This document shows, piece by piece, positions 1 to 7,651 of a stretch of 44,396 bases of DNA. Origin of the DNA: Aminicella lysinilytica. GTDB taxonomy: Bacteria; Bacillota; Clostridia; Peptostreptococcales; Anaerovoracaceae. Where the stretch lies: assembly GCF_004362975.1 (NCBI RefSeq), contig NZ_SNXO01000018.1, positions 1 through 44,396 of the forward strand, written 5' to 3'. The notes below the pieces were generated by a model. It was not told where the DNA came from. It was given only the letters and a program-made list of their open reading frames with translations, and did no database searches. Each line of letters begins with the position of its first letter. Positions within the stretch are counted from its first letter, which is position 1. The position numbers and the translations under genes were made by a program.

Positions 1-31
1 GTATGAGCTTCACATTGATTTTATTGGCCAT
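1..31 (-). CDS. Start of a probable IS21-family transposase IstA (partial)
   Basis: Ten codons are visible before the window edge, beginning MANKINVKLI and read leftwards. A good ribosome binding site (GGGAGG, 9 bases upstream) marks the ATG at 31. The opening residues match what I recall of IstA proteins of IS21 elements from gut Firmicutes, but ten residues cannot prove this. If right, the DNA from 32 to about 165 is the terminal region of that insertion sequence. No other function can be argued from so short a piece. Confidence 0.4.
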   Translation of the reverse strand, partial: MANKINVKLI

Positions 32-165
32 TATTGTTGGCCTCCCTTCTGTATATTTGAGTTATCACTCATGTATATTGTACAGAAGTTCTGTATAAAA
101 GTGGAGCTAATGTGCGTATTGATGTCAAGTAGGGCTATCAACTATACAGGTGGGGCCATAAAGAG
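32..165. mobile_element. Probable terminal region of the IS21-type element
   Basis: Non-coding DNA between the putative istA start and the 31-bp repeat at 166. On the minus strand it contains the 12-mer TGACATCAATAC, which occurs again on the plus strand at 8347-8358 beyond the right-hand repeat. Both copies therefore point away from the 166-7682 block. The exact IS tip cannot be placed. Confidence 0.3.
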
Positions 166-196
166 TATCACTGGTGCTTATGACGCGAAATATTCA
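166..196 (+). repeat. Left copy of perfect 31-bp inverted repeat
   Basis: Begins TATCACTGG and ends AAATATTCA. Its exact reverse complement is at 7652-7682. Identity stops abruptly on both sides (G/C mismatch outside, C/A inside). The GMP synthase-like gene loses similarity to its family exactly at the inner edge; the last residues read from this repeat are a foreign tail. Confidence 0.9.
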
Positions 197-1203
197 CAAC
201 CGGGACAAACGGTAAAATATTGCCAAATTGATTGATCAAGACCAGCCTTTGCGATTTCCTCTCTTAAAATAGCATCGGATTCTCTAACAAATTCCAATTT
301 GTCTCTAGTTATTGCGCCAACTACCCTAACTCCAAGGCCAGGGCCGGGGAATGGTTGTCTCCAAACCTGTTCATGTGGGAGCCCTAGAGCCTCTCCAACA
401 GCTCTCACTTCATCTTTAAATAACCATTTTACAGGTTCAAGGAGCTGGAAGTCTATGTCTTCTGGTAGTCCACCAACATTATGATGGGATTTTACTACAC
501 CCTTATTAGAAACACTTTCGATTATGTCAGGATATATGGTACCCTGAACCAGAAAGTCCATTTTACCTAGTTTCCTTGATTCCTCTTCAAAAACCCTAAT
601 AAACTCTTCGCCGATTATTTTACGCTTTCTTTCAGGCTCATCTATGCCATCTAGTTTCTCTAAAAATCTATCTACCGCATTTATTGTAATAAGAGGCATT
701 CCAAACTGTCTTCCAAAAATCTGATCTATTAGTTCAGGCTCACCTTTTCTCATAAGTCCATGATTTACAAACATACATGTTAACTGATTGCCAATAGCCT
801 TATAAACTAGGGCTGCACACACCGAACTGTCAACACCTCCAGATAGTGCACATAAAACTTTTTTATCTCCAACAGTTTCCCTAATCTGCTTAACTGCATC
901 TTCAATAAAGGCATCCACTGTCCAATCACATGTGAACCCACAGACTTTAATAAAACTTTCAATTTCTTCGACGGATTTTAAATTACCCTTTTCTAAAACA
1001 GGTACATTTAAAGATTTCACCTTTGATAGATCTGCATCAACTTCATCATCACCTACCACAATCACTGCCTTAGGATTAAGTTTTTCTAAATCCTGGTTAT
1101 CTGGCTTCACTTCACAGTAAACTTTGGACTGTCTGGCTATTTTTGCCACCTGTTGATTATTATGTGCCCCAAAGTCAACTACTAACAATAGTTCTTTATT
1201 CAT
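178..1203 (-). CDS. GMP synthase-like protein, glutaminase domain gutted and C-terminus truncated
   Basis: The ATP pyrophosphatase half is intact: the P-loop SGGVDSS near residue 120, the [11 protein letters not shown] stretch, and [13 protein letters not shown]. The N-terminal glutaminase domain is reduced to about 80 residues instead of about 190: it opens like GuaA ([13 protein letters not shown]) but the GxCxG nucleophile segment and the catalytic His/Glu part are absent. The C-terminal dimerisation domain (about 80 residues, normally ending KPPxTIEWE) is missing: similarity stops at QYFTVCPG and the last few residues come from the 31-bp repeat. Start at 1203 is supported by AGGAGG 8 bases upstream. 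An intact guaA lies at 21389-22957. The internal shortening is in frame and may be an ancestral variant; the 3' truncation is a rearrangement, so the product is probably inactive. Confidence 0.85.
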   Translation of the reverse strand: MNKELLLVVDFGAHNNQQVAKIARQSKVYCEVKPDNQDLEKLNPKAVIVVGDDEVDADLSKVKSLNVPVLEKGNLKSVEEIESFIKVCGFTCDWTVDAFIEDAVKQIRETVGDKKVLCALSGGVDSSVCAALVYKAIGNQLTCMFVNHGLMRKGEPELIDQIFGRQFGMPLITINAVDRFLEKLDGIDEPERKRKIIGEEFIRVFEEESRKLGKMDFLVQGTIYPDIIESVSNKGVVKSHHNVGGLPEDIDFQLLEPVKWLFKDEVRAVGEALGLPHEQVWRQPFPGPGLGVRVVGAITRDKLEFVRESDAILREEIAKAGLDQSIWQYFTVCPGCEYFAS

Positions 1204-1242
1204 GGCTTTGCCTCCTGTATTTTTATTTATGTGAAAATTATA

Positions 1243-1709
1243 CTATATAGAATTTTGGTTCGCAATGAATTGCGCCATTATTTCCGCAGCATTCCTTACA
1301 AGTTGAGAACACGGCCTTTTCCTGTAATACTCTTTTGTTCGAGGTTCCGGTACCGGACTTTGCCTCTTTTCTTCTAGCCCTAATAGATTCCTGCATATCA
1401 AATTCCCGTTTTCTTTTTCAAACTCTTTTGCCAATTGCTGGATTCTCTCATAGTGGTTCTTTTTCCCTTCTCTATCATCAGGGTCAGCATATCCATAAAT
1501 CATGCCGGCAACCATAAACATTCCGGTTACTGCACCACAAACCTCCCTTAACCTTCCCATTCCTCCACCAAAAGATGAGCTGATTTTAAGAGCTGTTTCC
1601 TCATCCATATCATACATGTCACTAAAAGCTAAAAAACAGATTGCGAACAATTATATCCTTTTTCAAAAAGCGCTACAGCTATATCTCCGTACTTCCTATC
1701 TTCGTTCAT
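1243..1709 (-). pseudogene. C_GCAxxG_C_C family protein, frameshifted
   Basis: The downstream frame encodes a putative redox-active or metal-binding protein with the family's spaced cysteines: CGAVTG near the middle, then GNLIC and RPCSQLV. The true start is the ATG at 1709 (ribosome binding site GGAAAG). It reads MNEDRKYGDIAVALFEKGYN, then CSQSVF, and hits TAG. A run of six T (1631-1636 on the other strand) is one base short: seven would join the N-terminal piece, including the first conserved Cys, to the LAFSDMYDMDEETA frame. This is either a genuine phase-type or inactivating frameshift or a sequencing error in a homopolymer. Family members are usually 130-160 residues, as the repaired product would be (about 155). 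Confidence 0.8.
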
Positions 1710-1775
1710 ATATCTTTCCTTTCAATTTTTTTCATTATATATCATTTAGCAACCTTTAGCAAAAATAAATGAAAA

Positions 1776-1814
1776 ACCTCACAATCACTTCTAGAAGTAA
1801 CTGTGAGATTTTAC
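1776..1814. terminator. Bidirectional rho-independent terminator
   Basis: CTCACA and TGTGAG arms enclose the palindrome ACTTCTAGAAGT, giving a near-continuous stem of about 15 pairs. A T tract follows on the minus strand (GTTTTTC) and a shorter one on the plus strand (ATTTT). It lies just downstream of the small gene 1830-2030. Confidence 0.75.
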
Positions 1815-1829
1815 ATGATTTTGACTTTA

Positions 1830-2030
1830 TTAGAGACCTATTTTTTTTCCTTCTTCAATTATCTTGTAGTATTTAAGAAAACCTTCTGCATTCTTTATCG
1901 AAAATCCGTGGGGACTAATGATCTCAAGCATGAGGTTCGGCTCTGTTACTACACATTTGCAGCTTTGAAATCCAGGCATGTACAAAATATTGTCATTACT
2001 GGCTCTAATTAAATTCTTTCCAAAATGCAT
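1830..2030 (-). CDS. Small hypothetical protein, 66 residues
   Basis: I do not recognise the family. The ORF has a strong ribosome binding site (AGAGGATAG, then ATG at 2030), a good promoter upstream (see 2064-2092) and a terminator downstream, so it looks like a real monocistronic gene. The protein contains a CKC pair near residue 24 and a charged C-terminus. No membrane segment or signal peptide is seen. It could also be the surviving part of a longer decayed gene. Confidence 0.5.
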   Translation of the reverse strand: MHFGKNLIRASNDNILYMPGFQSCKCVVTEPNLMLEIISPHGFSIKNAEGFLKYYKIIEEGKKIGL

Positions 2031-2063
2031 TTTGTCTATCCTCTTTTCGTTATTGTAATACTT

Positions 2064-2092
2064 ATTCTACCACCATAGAGAGAATATTCCAA
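2064..2092 (-). promoter_or_regulatory. Sigma-A-type promoter for the 66-residue gene
   Basis: Minus-strand -35 TTGGAA (2092-2087) and -10 TAGAAT (2069-2064) with a 17-base spacer, about 35 bases ahead of the ATG at 2030. Confidence 0.55.
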
Positions 2093-2298
2093 TAATTATT
2101 TACTGACAAAATGTTCTGATTATTGACAATATGTGTTAATGTTATAATTTTTTTAGAAATATCAGCCTCATATTCACTGCCATCTGCACTCTGCATTTTG
2201 CTCAGGGTACATTTACACCATTCGGGAGATGTTTGAAGTCACATAAACGAAAATATTACTCTCCGTCTATATTCTCAATTCGAATTTGGTATTCAGGA
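2093..2298. other. Gap with a possible gene remnant
   Basis: No complete gene. On the minus strand an open frame from about 2245 to 2062 contains EWCKCTLSK and DGSEYEADI, ending at a TAA inside the promoter above; it has no start with a ribosome binding site and looks like the tail of a decayed gene. Confidence 0.3.
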
Positions 2299-2790
2299 TC
2301 ATTTTTCTTTTGCCCGCACAAGCTCTATAGCTTCTTTTCCACTCATATGTTCAATGTCAAGTTCAATAAGACATACTTGATCAAATTGATTATCAATTAC
2401 CTTTAGCCTTCCCTCTTCCTGCATAGGAGAATATCTTTCTGCAATTTTTTCGATGGCATGTCTTTTTTCTACTGGATCAGAAATAATATGTGCTTTCCCA
2501 AAGACAATTACACTCCTAAAGTAAGTAGTATACTCTTCCGGTACTATCTGATCTTTATCTATTACACAGAAGGATACTTTTTCATTACTAGTGATAGCAT
2601 CAACCTTATGACCTGTTTTTGCACAGTGAAAGAATACTTTTTCCTCCTGATACACGTAGCTGAGAGGTACAGAATATGGATATCCATCATCCCCGTGTAC
2701 TGCCAACACTCCTGATGTTCCATTTTCTAAAACTTTTACACTATCTTCCTTTGATAAGACTTGTTTTATTCGACGCATTTCTCGAAACAT
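2299..2790 (-). CDS. Pyridoxamine 5'-phosphate oxidase-fold (NimA-like) flavoprotein
   Basis: A 163-residue protein beginning MFREMRRIKQ. It has the split-barrel FMN-binding pattern of the NimA/PNPOx-like family: GTSGVLAVHGDDGYPYSVPL near the N-terminus, then VFFHCAKTGHKVDAI and VSFCVIDKD, and YFRSVIVFGKA. Members of this family in anaerobes are often named nitroimidazole resistance proteins or flavin-dependent oxidoreductases; the substrate cannot be read from sequence. The start at 2790 is preferred over an upstream ATG at 2844 because GAGGTG lies 6 bases before it and family similarity begins there. It sits alone between gaps and is probably monocistronic. Confidence 0.85.
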   Translation of the reverse strand: MFREMRRIKQVLSKEDSVKVLENGTSGVLAVHGDDGYPYSVPLSYVYQEEKVFFHCAKTGHKVDAITSNEKVSFCVIDKDQIVPEEYTTYFRSVIVFGKAHIISDPVEKRHAIEKIAERYSPMQEEGRLKVIDNQFDQVCLIELDIEHMSGKEAIELVRAKEK

Positions 2791-2872
2791 ATGGTCACCT
2801 CTTTCTTTTATTTCTGTGATAAAAATATAACGTCTATTATCCATTCCTTCAAAGGCCTAACGGAACAAATAA

Positions 2873-2902
2873 AAGACGTTACCCGGCGGTAAATTATTTT
2901 TT
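2873..2902 (-). terminator. Possible terminator downstream of the NifB-like gene
   Basis: A short hairpin, TTACC-CGGC-GGTAA (2879-2892), with T-rich sequence on both sides (TCTTTTATTT on the minus strand). It lies between the NifB/NifX-like gene ending at 2948 and the flavoprotein gene. The stem is short, so the call is modest. An 8-bp inverted repeat TAACGTCT/AGACGTTA (2828-2835 and 2874-2881) overlaps it. Confidence 0.4.
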
Positions 2903-2947
2903 TCAGTTTACCACATTAATAAATCAAAATCAATAGACGACTGACTA

Positions 2948-3307
2948 TTAGTGCTTTCCACATTCATCTGCATGCTGATGCTCGTGACATACAGATCCAG
3001 TTGACTTAAGCTTTCCATCTAAATATGACAATACATTTCCCTTTGCTTCGCCTGCTGCACCAACGATAACTTCGATACCTCTCTCGTTAAAAATATCAAT
3101 GGCACCGCCACCCATTCCGCCGGAGATAATTACATTAACACCTAATTCGTATAAATAATTAGGTAAAAATCCTGGTTTATGGCCTGGGTTAGGAATAGAC
3201 TCTTCTTTTACTATTTCTTTATTCTCTACCTCGTAGATGTTAAAATTCTGGCAATGTCCAAAGTGTCCTGCTGTCATCTTTCCTTCACTTGCTACTGCTA
3301 TCTTCAT
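2948..3307 (-). CDS. NifB/NifX-family metal-cofactor binding protein (distal)
   Basis: 119 residues with the dinitrogenase iron-molybdenum cofactor family fold: an N-terminal MKIAVASEGKMTAGHFGHC, a central VIISGGMGGGAIDIF, and a His/Cys-rich tail ending HEHQHADECGKH that could bind metal. Proteins of this family carry Fe-S or Mo-containing clusters in anaerobes that lack nitrogenase. It is the last gene of the 5434-2948 operon, after two MinD-type ATPases. Strong AGGAGG-like ribosome binding site before the ATG at 3307. The His-rich tail distinguishes it from the first NifX-like gene of the cluster. Confidence 0.85.
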   Translation of the reverse strand: MKIAVASEGKMTAGHFGHCQNFNIYEVENKEIVKEESIPNPGHKPGFLPNYLYELGVNVIISGGMGGGAIDIFNERGIEVIVGAAGEAKGNVLSYLDGKLKSTGSVCHEHQHADECGKH

Positions 3308-3340
3308 AATTTTTTCCTCCTATAATCTTCCATTTATAAT

Positions 3341-4210
3341 TTAATTTTTTTCTGACTTATTCATTATTTCCAGAGTGTTTTTTAGAATACTCTGGAGTTC
3401 TCTGCCGGCGATACAATCTATCTGGGCAATACTTTTCCTGCTGTTAATGGCCACCGATGCCTTATGATCAAAAGGGATTAGCCCGGCAATCTCTGTTTGA
3501 TTTTCTTGGCAAAACTTTTTTATTCTCTCAGTGTTCTCTTCATTGATATCATATTTATTTATGCATACCGCATGTTTTACATTAAAAAGTTTTGCTGTTT
3601 TTAGGATTCGCTGTAAGTCACTGATTCCAGATACCGTAGGCTCTGTTACAATCAAAACCATATCAACCCCACTGATGGAGGCAATAACAGGACATCCAAT
3701 CCCGGGAGAGCCATCAATTATAGAAATCTCTTCCTCTCCAACATCCTTCATGCTTTTCTTCACCTCGGTTACAAGCTTGCCCGAAGCCCCAGCTCCCATT
3801 TTTAATTTTGCAGTTGCAAAGTTTGAACTTCCGTTATATACAAGAACCTCTCCATTTACAGCCTCTACCATGGTTATGGCCTGAACCGGACAAACATAGG
3901 CGCAAACTCCGCAACCTTCACAAGCATAAGGGTCCATGATAATCTTTTCTTTTAATGATATTGCACCAAAATTACAATTATCTTTGCACAAGCCGCACTG
4001 AGTGCATTTTGTGTAATTTATACTGGCCTTAGGCAGTCCGTAAAAATCTCTTTTATCCGGTTTCCCCTGCGGAGGCACTGTAATATGAAGATTTGGGGCA
4101 TCTACATCACAGTCTGCATATGATTTTGATTTAAGTAAATAAATCAACGCAGAAGCCACTGTAGTTTTACCGGTTCCACCCTTTCCACTTAAAATCAAAA
4201 GCTTTTTCAT
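3341..4210 (-). CDS. MinD/Mrp-type P-loop ATPase with ferredoxin insert (second of pair)
   Basis: About 289 residues. A deviant Walker A motif, SGKGGTGKTT, is at residues 7-16. Two 4Fe-4S ligand sets follow (CTQCGLCKDNC and CEGCGVCAYVCP, about residues 70-115), then the ATPase fold resumes with IIDGSPGIGCPV and VLIVTEPTVSGISDL. This arrangement is typical of the paired ATPases of Orp-type clusters, thought to help assemble or deliver Fe-S or Mo clusters. The ATG at 4210 is preferred over the in-frame GTG at 4216 because AAGGTG is correctly spaced. It overlaps the stop of the upstream paralogue by 4 bases, indicating translational coupling and probably a heterodimer. Confidence 0.9.
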   Translation of the reverse strand: MKKLLILSGKGGTGKTTVASALIYLLKSKSYADCDVDAPNLHITVPPQGKPDKRDFYGLPKASINYTKCTQCGLCKDNCNFGAISLKEKIIMDPYACEGCGVCAYVCPVQAITMVEAVNGEVLVYNGSSNFATAKLKMGAGASGKLVTEVKKSMKDVGEEEISIIDGSPGIGCPVIASISGVDMVLIVTEPTVSGISDLQRILKTAKLFNVKHAVCINKYDINEENTERIKKFCQENQTEIAGLIPFDHKASVAINSRKSIAQIDCIAGRELQSILKNTLEIMNKSEKN

Positions 4211-5043
4211 TGGCACACCTTCTTTTCCACTATTCCACTTAAGACATTAAATATTCTTTTAGCTTTATCATTTGAATAGTATACTATCTCACCATTAGAA
4301 TTATCCCTGCCCAAGTCTTTATCAAAAGGTATCTCTGCCACAATATCAATCTTGTTTTCTAGGCAAAAATCTTTACTTGGGTTTTCCTCTTCGGTACATT
4401 TATTTAAAACAATACCTAAAGGCTTTTCAAAAACAGTTACAAGCTGGTGTACCATTTCCAGGTTATGCCTACCAAACTCTGTAGGTTCTGCAACCAAGAT
4501 GCAGTAGTCTACATCCTTTATAGATTCCATTACCATACACCCGCTTCCCGGAGGGCAATCGATAACAGTGTTTCTATTATCAGGTATGCTTCCTAAAAGC
4601 TCTTTAATAACAGGCACTCCCGACGCTTCCCCTATATTCATTATCCCTGATAAAAAGTGAGTCTCTCCAGACTTTCCAACTAATACTTCTCCAACTTCTT
4701 TTTTCTCTTCAGATACTGCATCATACTTGCAAACTATTTTACAGCCTCCGCAGGGATGACAAATCTCCGGAAAAACAATCGGAGTACCTTTAATAAAAAC
4801 CAATGCATTAAATCTGCAAAAATCCACACACTCCCTGCATCCTACACACTTTTCTTTATCAAAAGCAGGAAGATATATGGTTACTTTCTTCTTTTCAATA
4901 ATTTCTGGCTTAAAAAACAATTTGCCATTTGGCTCCTCTACATCACAGTCCACATAGGTGCTCTTTCCTAAGGCCGCTGCCAGATTTACCGCTACAAAGG
5001 TTTTTCCGGTTCCTCCTTTACCACTTAAAATAGCTATTTTCAT
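4207..5043 (-). CDS. MinD/Mrp-type P-loop ATPase with ferredoxin insert (first of pair)
   Basis: 278 residues, same architecture as the following gene: SGKGGTGKTF at residues 7-16, then ferredoxin ligands CVGCRECVDFC and CHPCGGCKIVC (about residues 63-105), then VIDCPPGSGCMV and ILVAEPTEFGRHNL. The two paralogues are diverged but collinear, as in known anaerobe clusters where both are needed. Ribosome binding site AAGGAA lies before the ATG at 5043. The gene lies 25 bases after the NifX-like gene, in the same operon. Confidence 0.9.
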   Translation of the reverse strand: MKIAILSGKGGTGKTFVAVNLAAALGKSTYVDCDVEEPNGKLFFKPEIIEKKKVTIYLPAFDKEKCVGCRECVDFCRFNALVFIKGTPIVFPEICHPCGGCKIVCKYDAVSEEKKEVGEVLVGKSGETHFLSGIMNIGEASGVPVIKELLGSIPDNRNTVIDCPPGSGCMVMESIKDVDYCILVAEPTEFGRHNLEMVHQLVTVFEKPLGIVLNKCTEEENPSKDFCLENKIDIVAEIPFDKDLGRDNSNGEIVYYSNDKAKRIFNVLSGIVEKKVCQ

Positions 5044-5068
5044 CTTATCATTCCTTTCAAGTCAAAGG

Positions 5069-5434
5069 CTATTTGGAAAACCCATGGTTATGAAAACCTT
5101 CATGAATTTCACTTAGTATTTCTAACTTTCCTTGATTGAATTTTTCTATTTCTTTCTCAACATCTTCTGAAGTTGTCTTATATATTTTTATTTCTGCTGC
5201 ATCTAAAACAATTGCGGCATTCTGTCCACATCTTGGAGTCAAAACAGCGTCTGCTTTCTTGTCTACAATAAGCTGTGCCGCCTTAGTACCTGCACCTCCC
5301 GCTGCATCTGCCGCCGGGTTAACAATAAATTCTCTCTCTTTAGTTTCTAAATCCACCATAAGGAATAATGGCGTTCTTCCAAAAGACACACAAACTGTAC
5401 CCTTGTCTTCATTTACCGGTATTATTATTTTCAT
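5069..5434 (-). CDS. NifX/NifB-family metal-cofactor binding protein (proximal)
   Basis: 121 residues. The family fold is visible: MKIIIPVNEDKGTVCVSFGRTP at the N-terminus (C15 in a position often used for cluster binding), AQLIVDKKADAVLTPRCGQNA in the middle, and a His-containing tail (GFHNHGFSK). It is the first gene of the operon running to 2948. GAGGGGAA before the ATG at 5434 is a good ribosome binding site. It may be the cluster-carrying protein of an Orp-like complex; the metal is unknown. Confidence 0.85.
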   Translation of the reverse strand: MKIIIPVNEDKGTVCVSFGRTPLFLMVDLETKEREFIVNPAADAAGGAGTKAAQLIVDKKADAVLTPRCGQNAAIVLDAAEIKIYKTTSEDVEKEIEKFNQGKLEILSEIHEGFHNHGFSK

Positions 5435-5475
5435 ATTTTCCCCTCATTTCATCATCCATTCATCTCATAGCATTA

Positions 5476-5527
5476 TGAGCATATGTTTATTATGATATAA
5501 TTCTACCACGTTTTGAACATATGTCAA
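5476..5527 (-). promoter_or_regulatory. Promoter of the NifX-MinD-MinD-NifB operon with twin CATATG boxes
   Basis: Minus strand -35 TTGACA (5527-5522), spacer 16, -10 TAGAAT (5505-5500). Two similar boxes flank the -10: TGAACATATGTCA at 5514-5526, overlapping the -35, and TGAGCATATGTTT at 5476-5488, just after the start point. The spacing suggests a dimeric repressor; the DUF134 protein next door is a candidate binder (inference). Confidence 0.6.
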
Positions 5528-5571
5528 TAACCTATTTTATTTTTTCAAAAAAAACACTTTAAACCCTCTAA

Positions 5572-5610
5572 AAAAAAGAAAAACGCACCAGCAAAAGCTT
5601 GTGCGCATAA
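5572..5610 (-). terminator. Rho-independent terminator after the CoA-binding protein gene
   Basis: Minus strand: GCGCAC and GTGCG arms with an inner AGC/GCT pair, followed by TTTTTCTTTTTTTT. It separates the DUF134/CoA-binding unit from the NifX-led operon, which therefore has its own promoter. Confidence 0.8.
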
Positions 5611-5618
5611 TTAAACTT

Positions 5619-5975
5619 TTATTTACAATATAATCTTAATCCTACCAGTAAACATCCTTCTACATAATTAAGATTTTTTTCTTCTAGATACTCTATTAAT
5701 TCCTCACTTTCAGCTCCCGGCTGAATAACAATACACTTAAAATCTTTATTGCATTCTTTCATAAGCTCTAAACCTTTAACAGGATTAATACACAAATCTA
5801 CAATGTCGATATTGTCATCTATTTCATTTAAAGATTTTAGTTCTTTCCCTACTCCATAAGTGCGGTAACCGTGTTGTTCTAGTCCATCCTTTATTTTGCA
5901 AGCATATTTTTCTTCATTAATAGTATTTCCCACTACAGCAAATACTTTTTGGTCCATGATTTCCTTTAATTCCAT
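5619..5975 (-). CDS. CoA-binding domain protein
   Basis: 118 residues forming one Rossmann-like CoA-binding domain: VFAVVGNTINEEKYACKI at the N-terminus, GYRTYGVGKEL, DIVDLCINP, and FKCIVIQPGAESEELIEYL. This matches the YccU/succinyl-CoA synthetase alpha-like small family. Its role is unknown; members commonly accompany DUF134 and NifX/MinD genes in anaerobes. Ribosome binding site AAGGAG lies 7 bases before the ATG. It is 24 bases downstream of the DUF134 gene and ends before a strong terminator. Confidence 0.8.
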   Translation of the reverse strand: MELKEIMDQKVFAVVGNTINEEKYACKIKDGLEQHGYRTYGVGKELKSLNEIDDNIDIVDLCINPVKGLELMKECNKDFKCIVIQPGAESEELIEYLEEKNLNYVEGCLLVGLRLYCK

Positions 5976-5999
5976 CTTTTTTCTCCTTGATTAATAATT

Positions 6000-6464
6000 T
6001 TACTTATGCTTCCAACAGTTTTTATTGCAAAATTTACCTCTGCATTTTTTTAGGCAGTCAATTTTTATGGAGCCACATGTTGGGCATGCATACTTACCCT
6101 CTTTTATTAACTGTAAATTTTCAAAACTCTCTTTCCATTGGGTGTTGCAATCATCACACATAACGTTACAGATATACCGGGTATAATTACCACCGTCAAT
6201 ATGTATTGCCATACCATTTATAAGACTGTCTGCAATTTTTTTACGTGCAGAAAGTAATATTCTCTGGAAAGTAGGACGTGAAACTTCCATGCGCTCTGCA
6301 CATTCAGCCTGCTCTAGTCCTTCTAAATCTTTTAGTCTAATAGCTTCAATTTCCTCAACAAGAAGAACACTTACTTCAACACCTTCAATTCCCTCTTCAG
6401 ATGGGACAAAATAAGGAGCTGCAGGTATTTTTTCAATTTTACGTAATTTTATAGGTCTAGCCAT
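6000..6464 (-). CDS. DUF134 (UPF0251) family DNA-binding regulator
   Basis: 154 residues from the ATG at 6464, chosen because MARPIKLRKI is the usual start of the family and AGGAG precedes it. The N-terminal half has the family's helix-turn-helix: IEAIRLKDLEGLEQAECAER, then MEVSRPTFQRILLSARKKIA. The C-terminal half is cysteine-rich (CDDC, CPTC, then CLKKC and FCNKNC) and probably binds zinc or an Fe-S cluster. DUF134 proteins are recurrent neighbours of NifX/MinD clusters in anaerobes and are presumed transcription regulators. It heads a two-gene unit and is the best candidate regulator of the adjacent operon. Confidence 0.85.
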   Translation of the reverse strand: MARPIKLRKIEKIPAAPYFVPSEEGIEGVEVSVLLVEEIEAIRLKDLEGLEQAECAERMEVSRPTFQRILLSARKKIADSLINGMAIHIDGGNYTRYICNVMCDDCNTQWKESFENLQLIKEGKYACPTCGSIKIDCLKKCRGKFCNKNCWKHK

Positions 6465-6497
6465 AGTCTTTTCTCCTATTCTTATATGACTATTCCA

Positions 6498-6526
6498 ATG
6501 ATACCCTAAAATTCGCCTAATTGCAA
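6498..6526 (-). promoter_or_regulatory. Promoter of the DUF134 gene
   Basis: Minus strand -35 TTGCAA (6526-6521), 17-base spacer, -10 TATCAT (6503-6498), 34 bases ahead of the ATG at 6464. This supports the shorter start. Confidence 0.55.
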
Positions 6527-6548
6527 TTCTTTTACGGAACTGCAAAGA

Positions 6549-6592
6549 AGAAAAAGAGGACCCTTCGAAACGGAAGCTCCTCTTTTCTAAGT
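6549..6592 (-). terminator. Terminator after the amidohydrolase remnant
   Basis: AAAAGAGGA and TCCTCTTTT arms with an inner CTTC/GAAG pairing and a T tract on the minus strand. It ends transcription from the amidohydrolase pseudogene and insulates the DUF134 promoter. Confidence 0.8.
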
Positions 6593-6622
6593 TTATATGT
6601 ATGACTAATGCAAAACTATTTT

Positions 6623-7651
6623 TTATGCTTCGTAAATGGTTTCACCACCGATAATAGTTTTCAAAACCTTAATGTCCTTTATTTCTGAAATATTACAGTT
6701 CATGTAATCGTGATCTATTACTGCGAAATCTGCAAGTTTTCCTTCTTCTATTGAGCCTTTAATATTCTCTTCAAAACAGCCATAAGCGCCATCTAAAGTG
6801 TACGCTCTTAAAGCTTCATATCTAGTAAGTGCTTCCTGCGGGTTATATCCTCCTATAGGCTCTTCCTTTATGGTACAACGACTTACCGCATAATATAGAG
6901 ATTCAAAAGGATTTACAGAGTCAACCGGATAATCTGTGCCTGCTACTATTTTGATGCCTAAATTAAGAGCCTTTCTCCTATTCCATGAATTGTTGTTTGG
7001 AATCCTGCATCATAAGCTTTCTTTACTAGGGACTCTAACTCCTCAGAAGACATACGATTGTTGCCCTTGTGACCAGGTCTGTCTGAATAGTCTTCCAATA
7101 ACCAAGCACTTCTTGCACCTAAAGTTCCATCAGCAAAAATCTTTTGTCCTCTTACTGTTAATCTATCATCATACAATCCTATTTCCGGGCCATTTTTATA
7201 GTATTCGTCCAGCAATTCTCCTGGTCTAACATAGACATATGAACGAAGTTTAACTTTGTCTTCTTCGTAGGACTTTTTTAATGCCTTAATCATAGTATCT
7301 CCTTGGGCCGGTCCTGCCGGAGATAAAAATCCTGCACCTAAGTCAACAACTGTTGTTATTCCATTCTTAAGATAAGTCTTTTCAATAAGAGGAAGCATGT
7401 GCATTACATTATCCACAGTGTATGGTGGAATTATTTTGTCTACGGCTTGTGTAGCTGCATCTGTTAAAACTCCTGTTGCAACTCCCTTTTCATCTCTGAT
7501 AATTTCTCCACCAAGTGGGTCCTTAGTGTCATCAGTAATTCCGGCAAGTTCCAATGCCTTAGTATTAACCCATAAACAGTGCATGCAAACTCTATACATA
7601 ACTACAGGATTATCAGGACATACCTTATCTAAATCTTCTCTTGTAGGGAAT
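6623..7651 (-). pseudogene. Amidohydrolase (YtcJ-like) pseudogene
   Basis: Zinc-dependent amidohydrolase of the YtcJ/AepA type. The 5' third is missing: similarity starts at QFPTREDLDK, exactly at the inner edge of the right 31-bp repeat, so no metal-binding HxH region remains. The first frame (to 6958) runs through CLWVNTKALELAGI and LTVRGQKIFADGTLGARSAW to TTIHGIGER and then stops. The C-terminal part is present in another frame: LNLGIKIVAGTDYPVDSVNP, then EALRAYTLDGAY and SIEEGKLADFAV, ending at 6623. Compared with the family about 75-80 residues are absent at the junction (the RIEH...HASD section), so there is an internal deletion of about 240 bases with loss of frame. The gene is dead at both levels. 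Confidence 0.85.
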
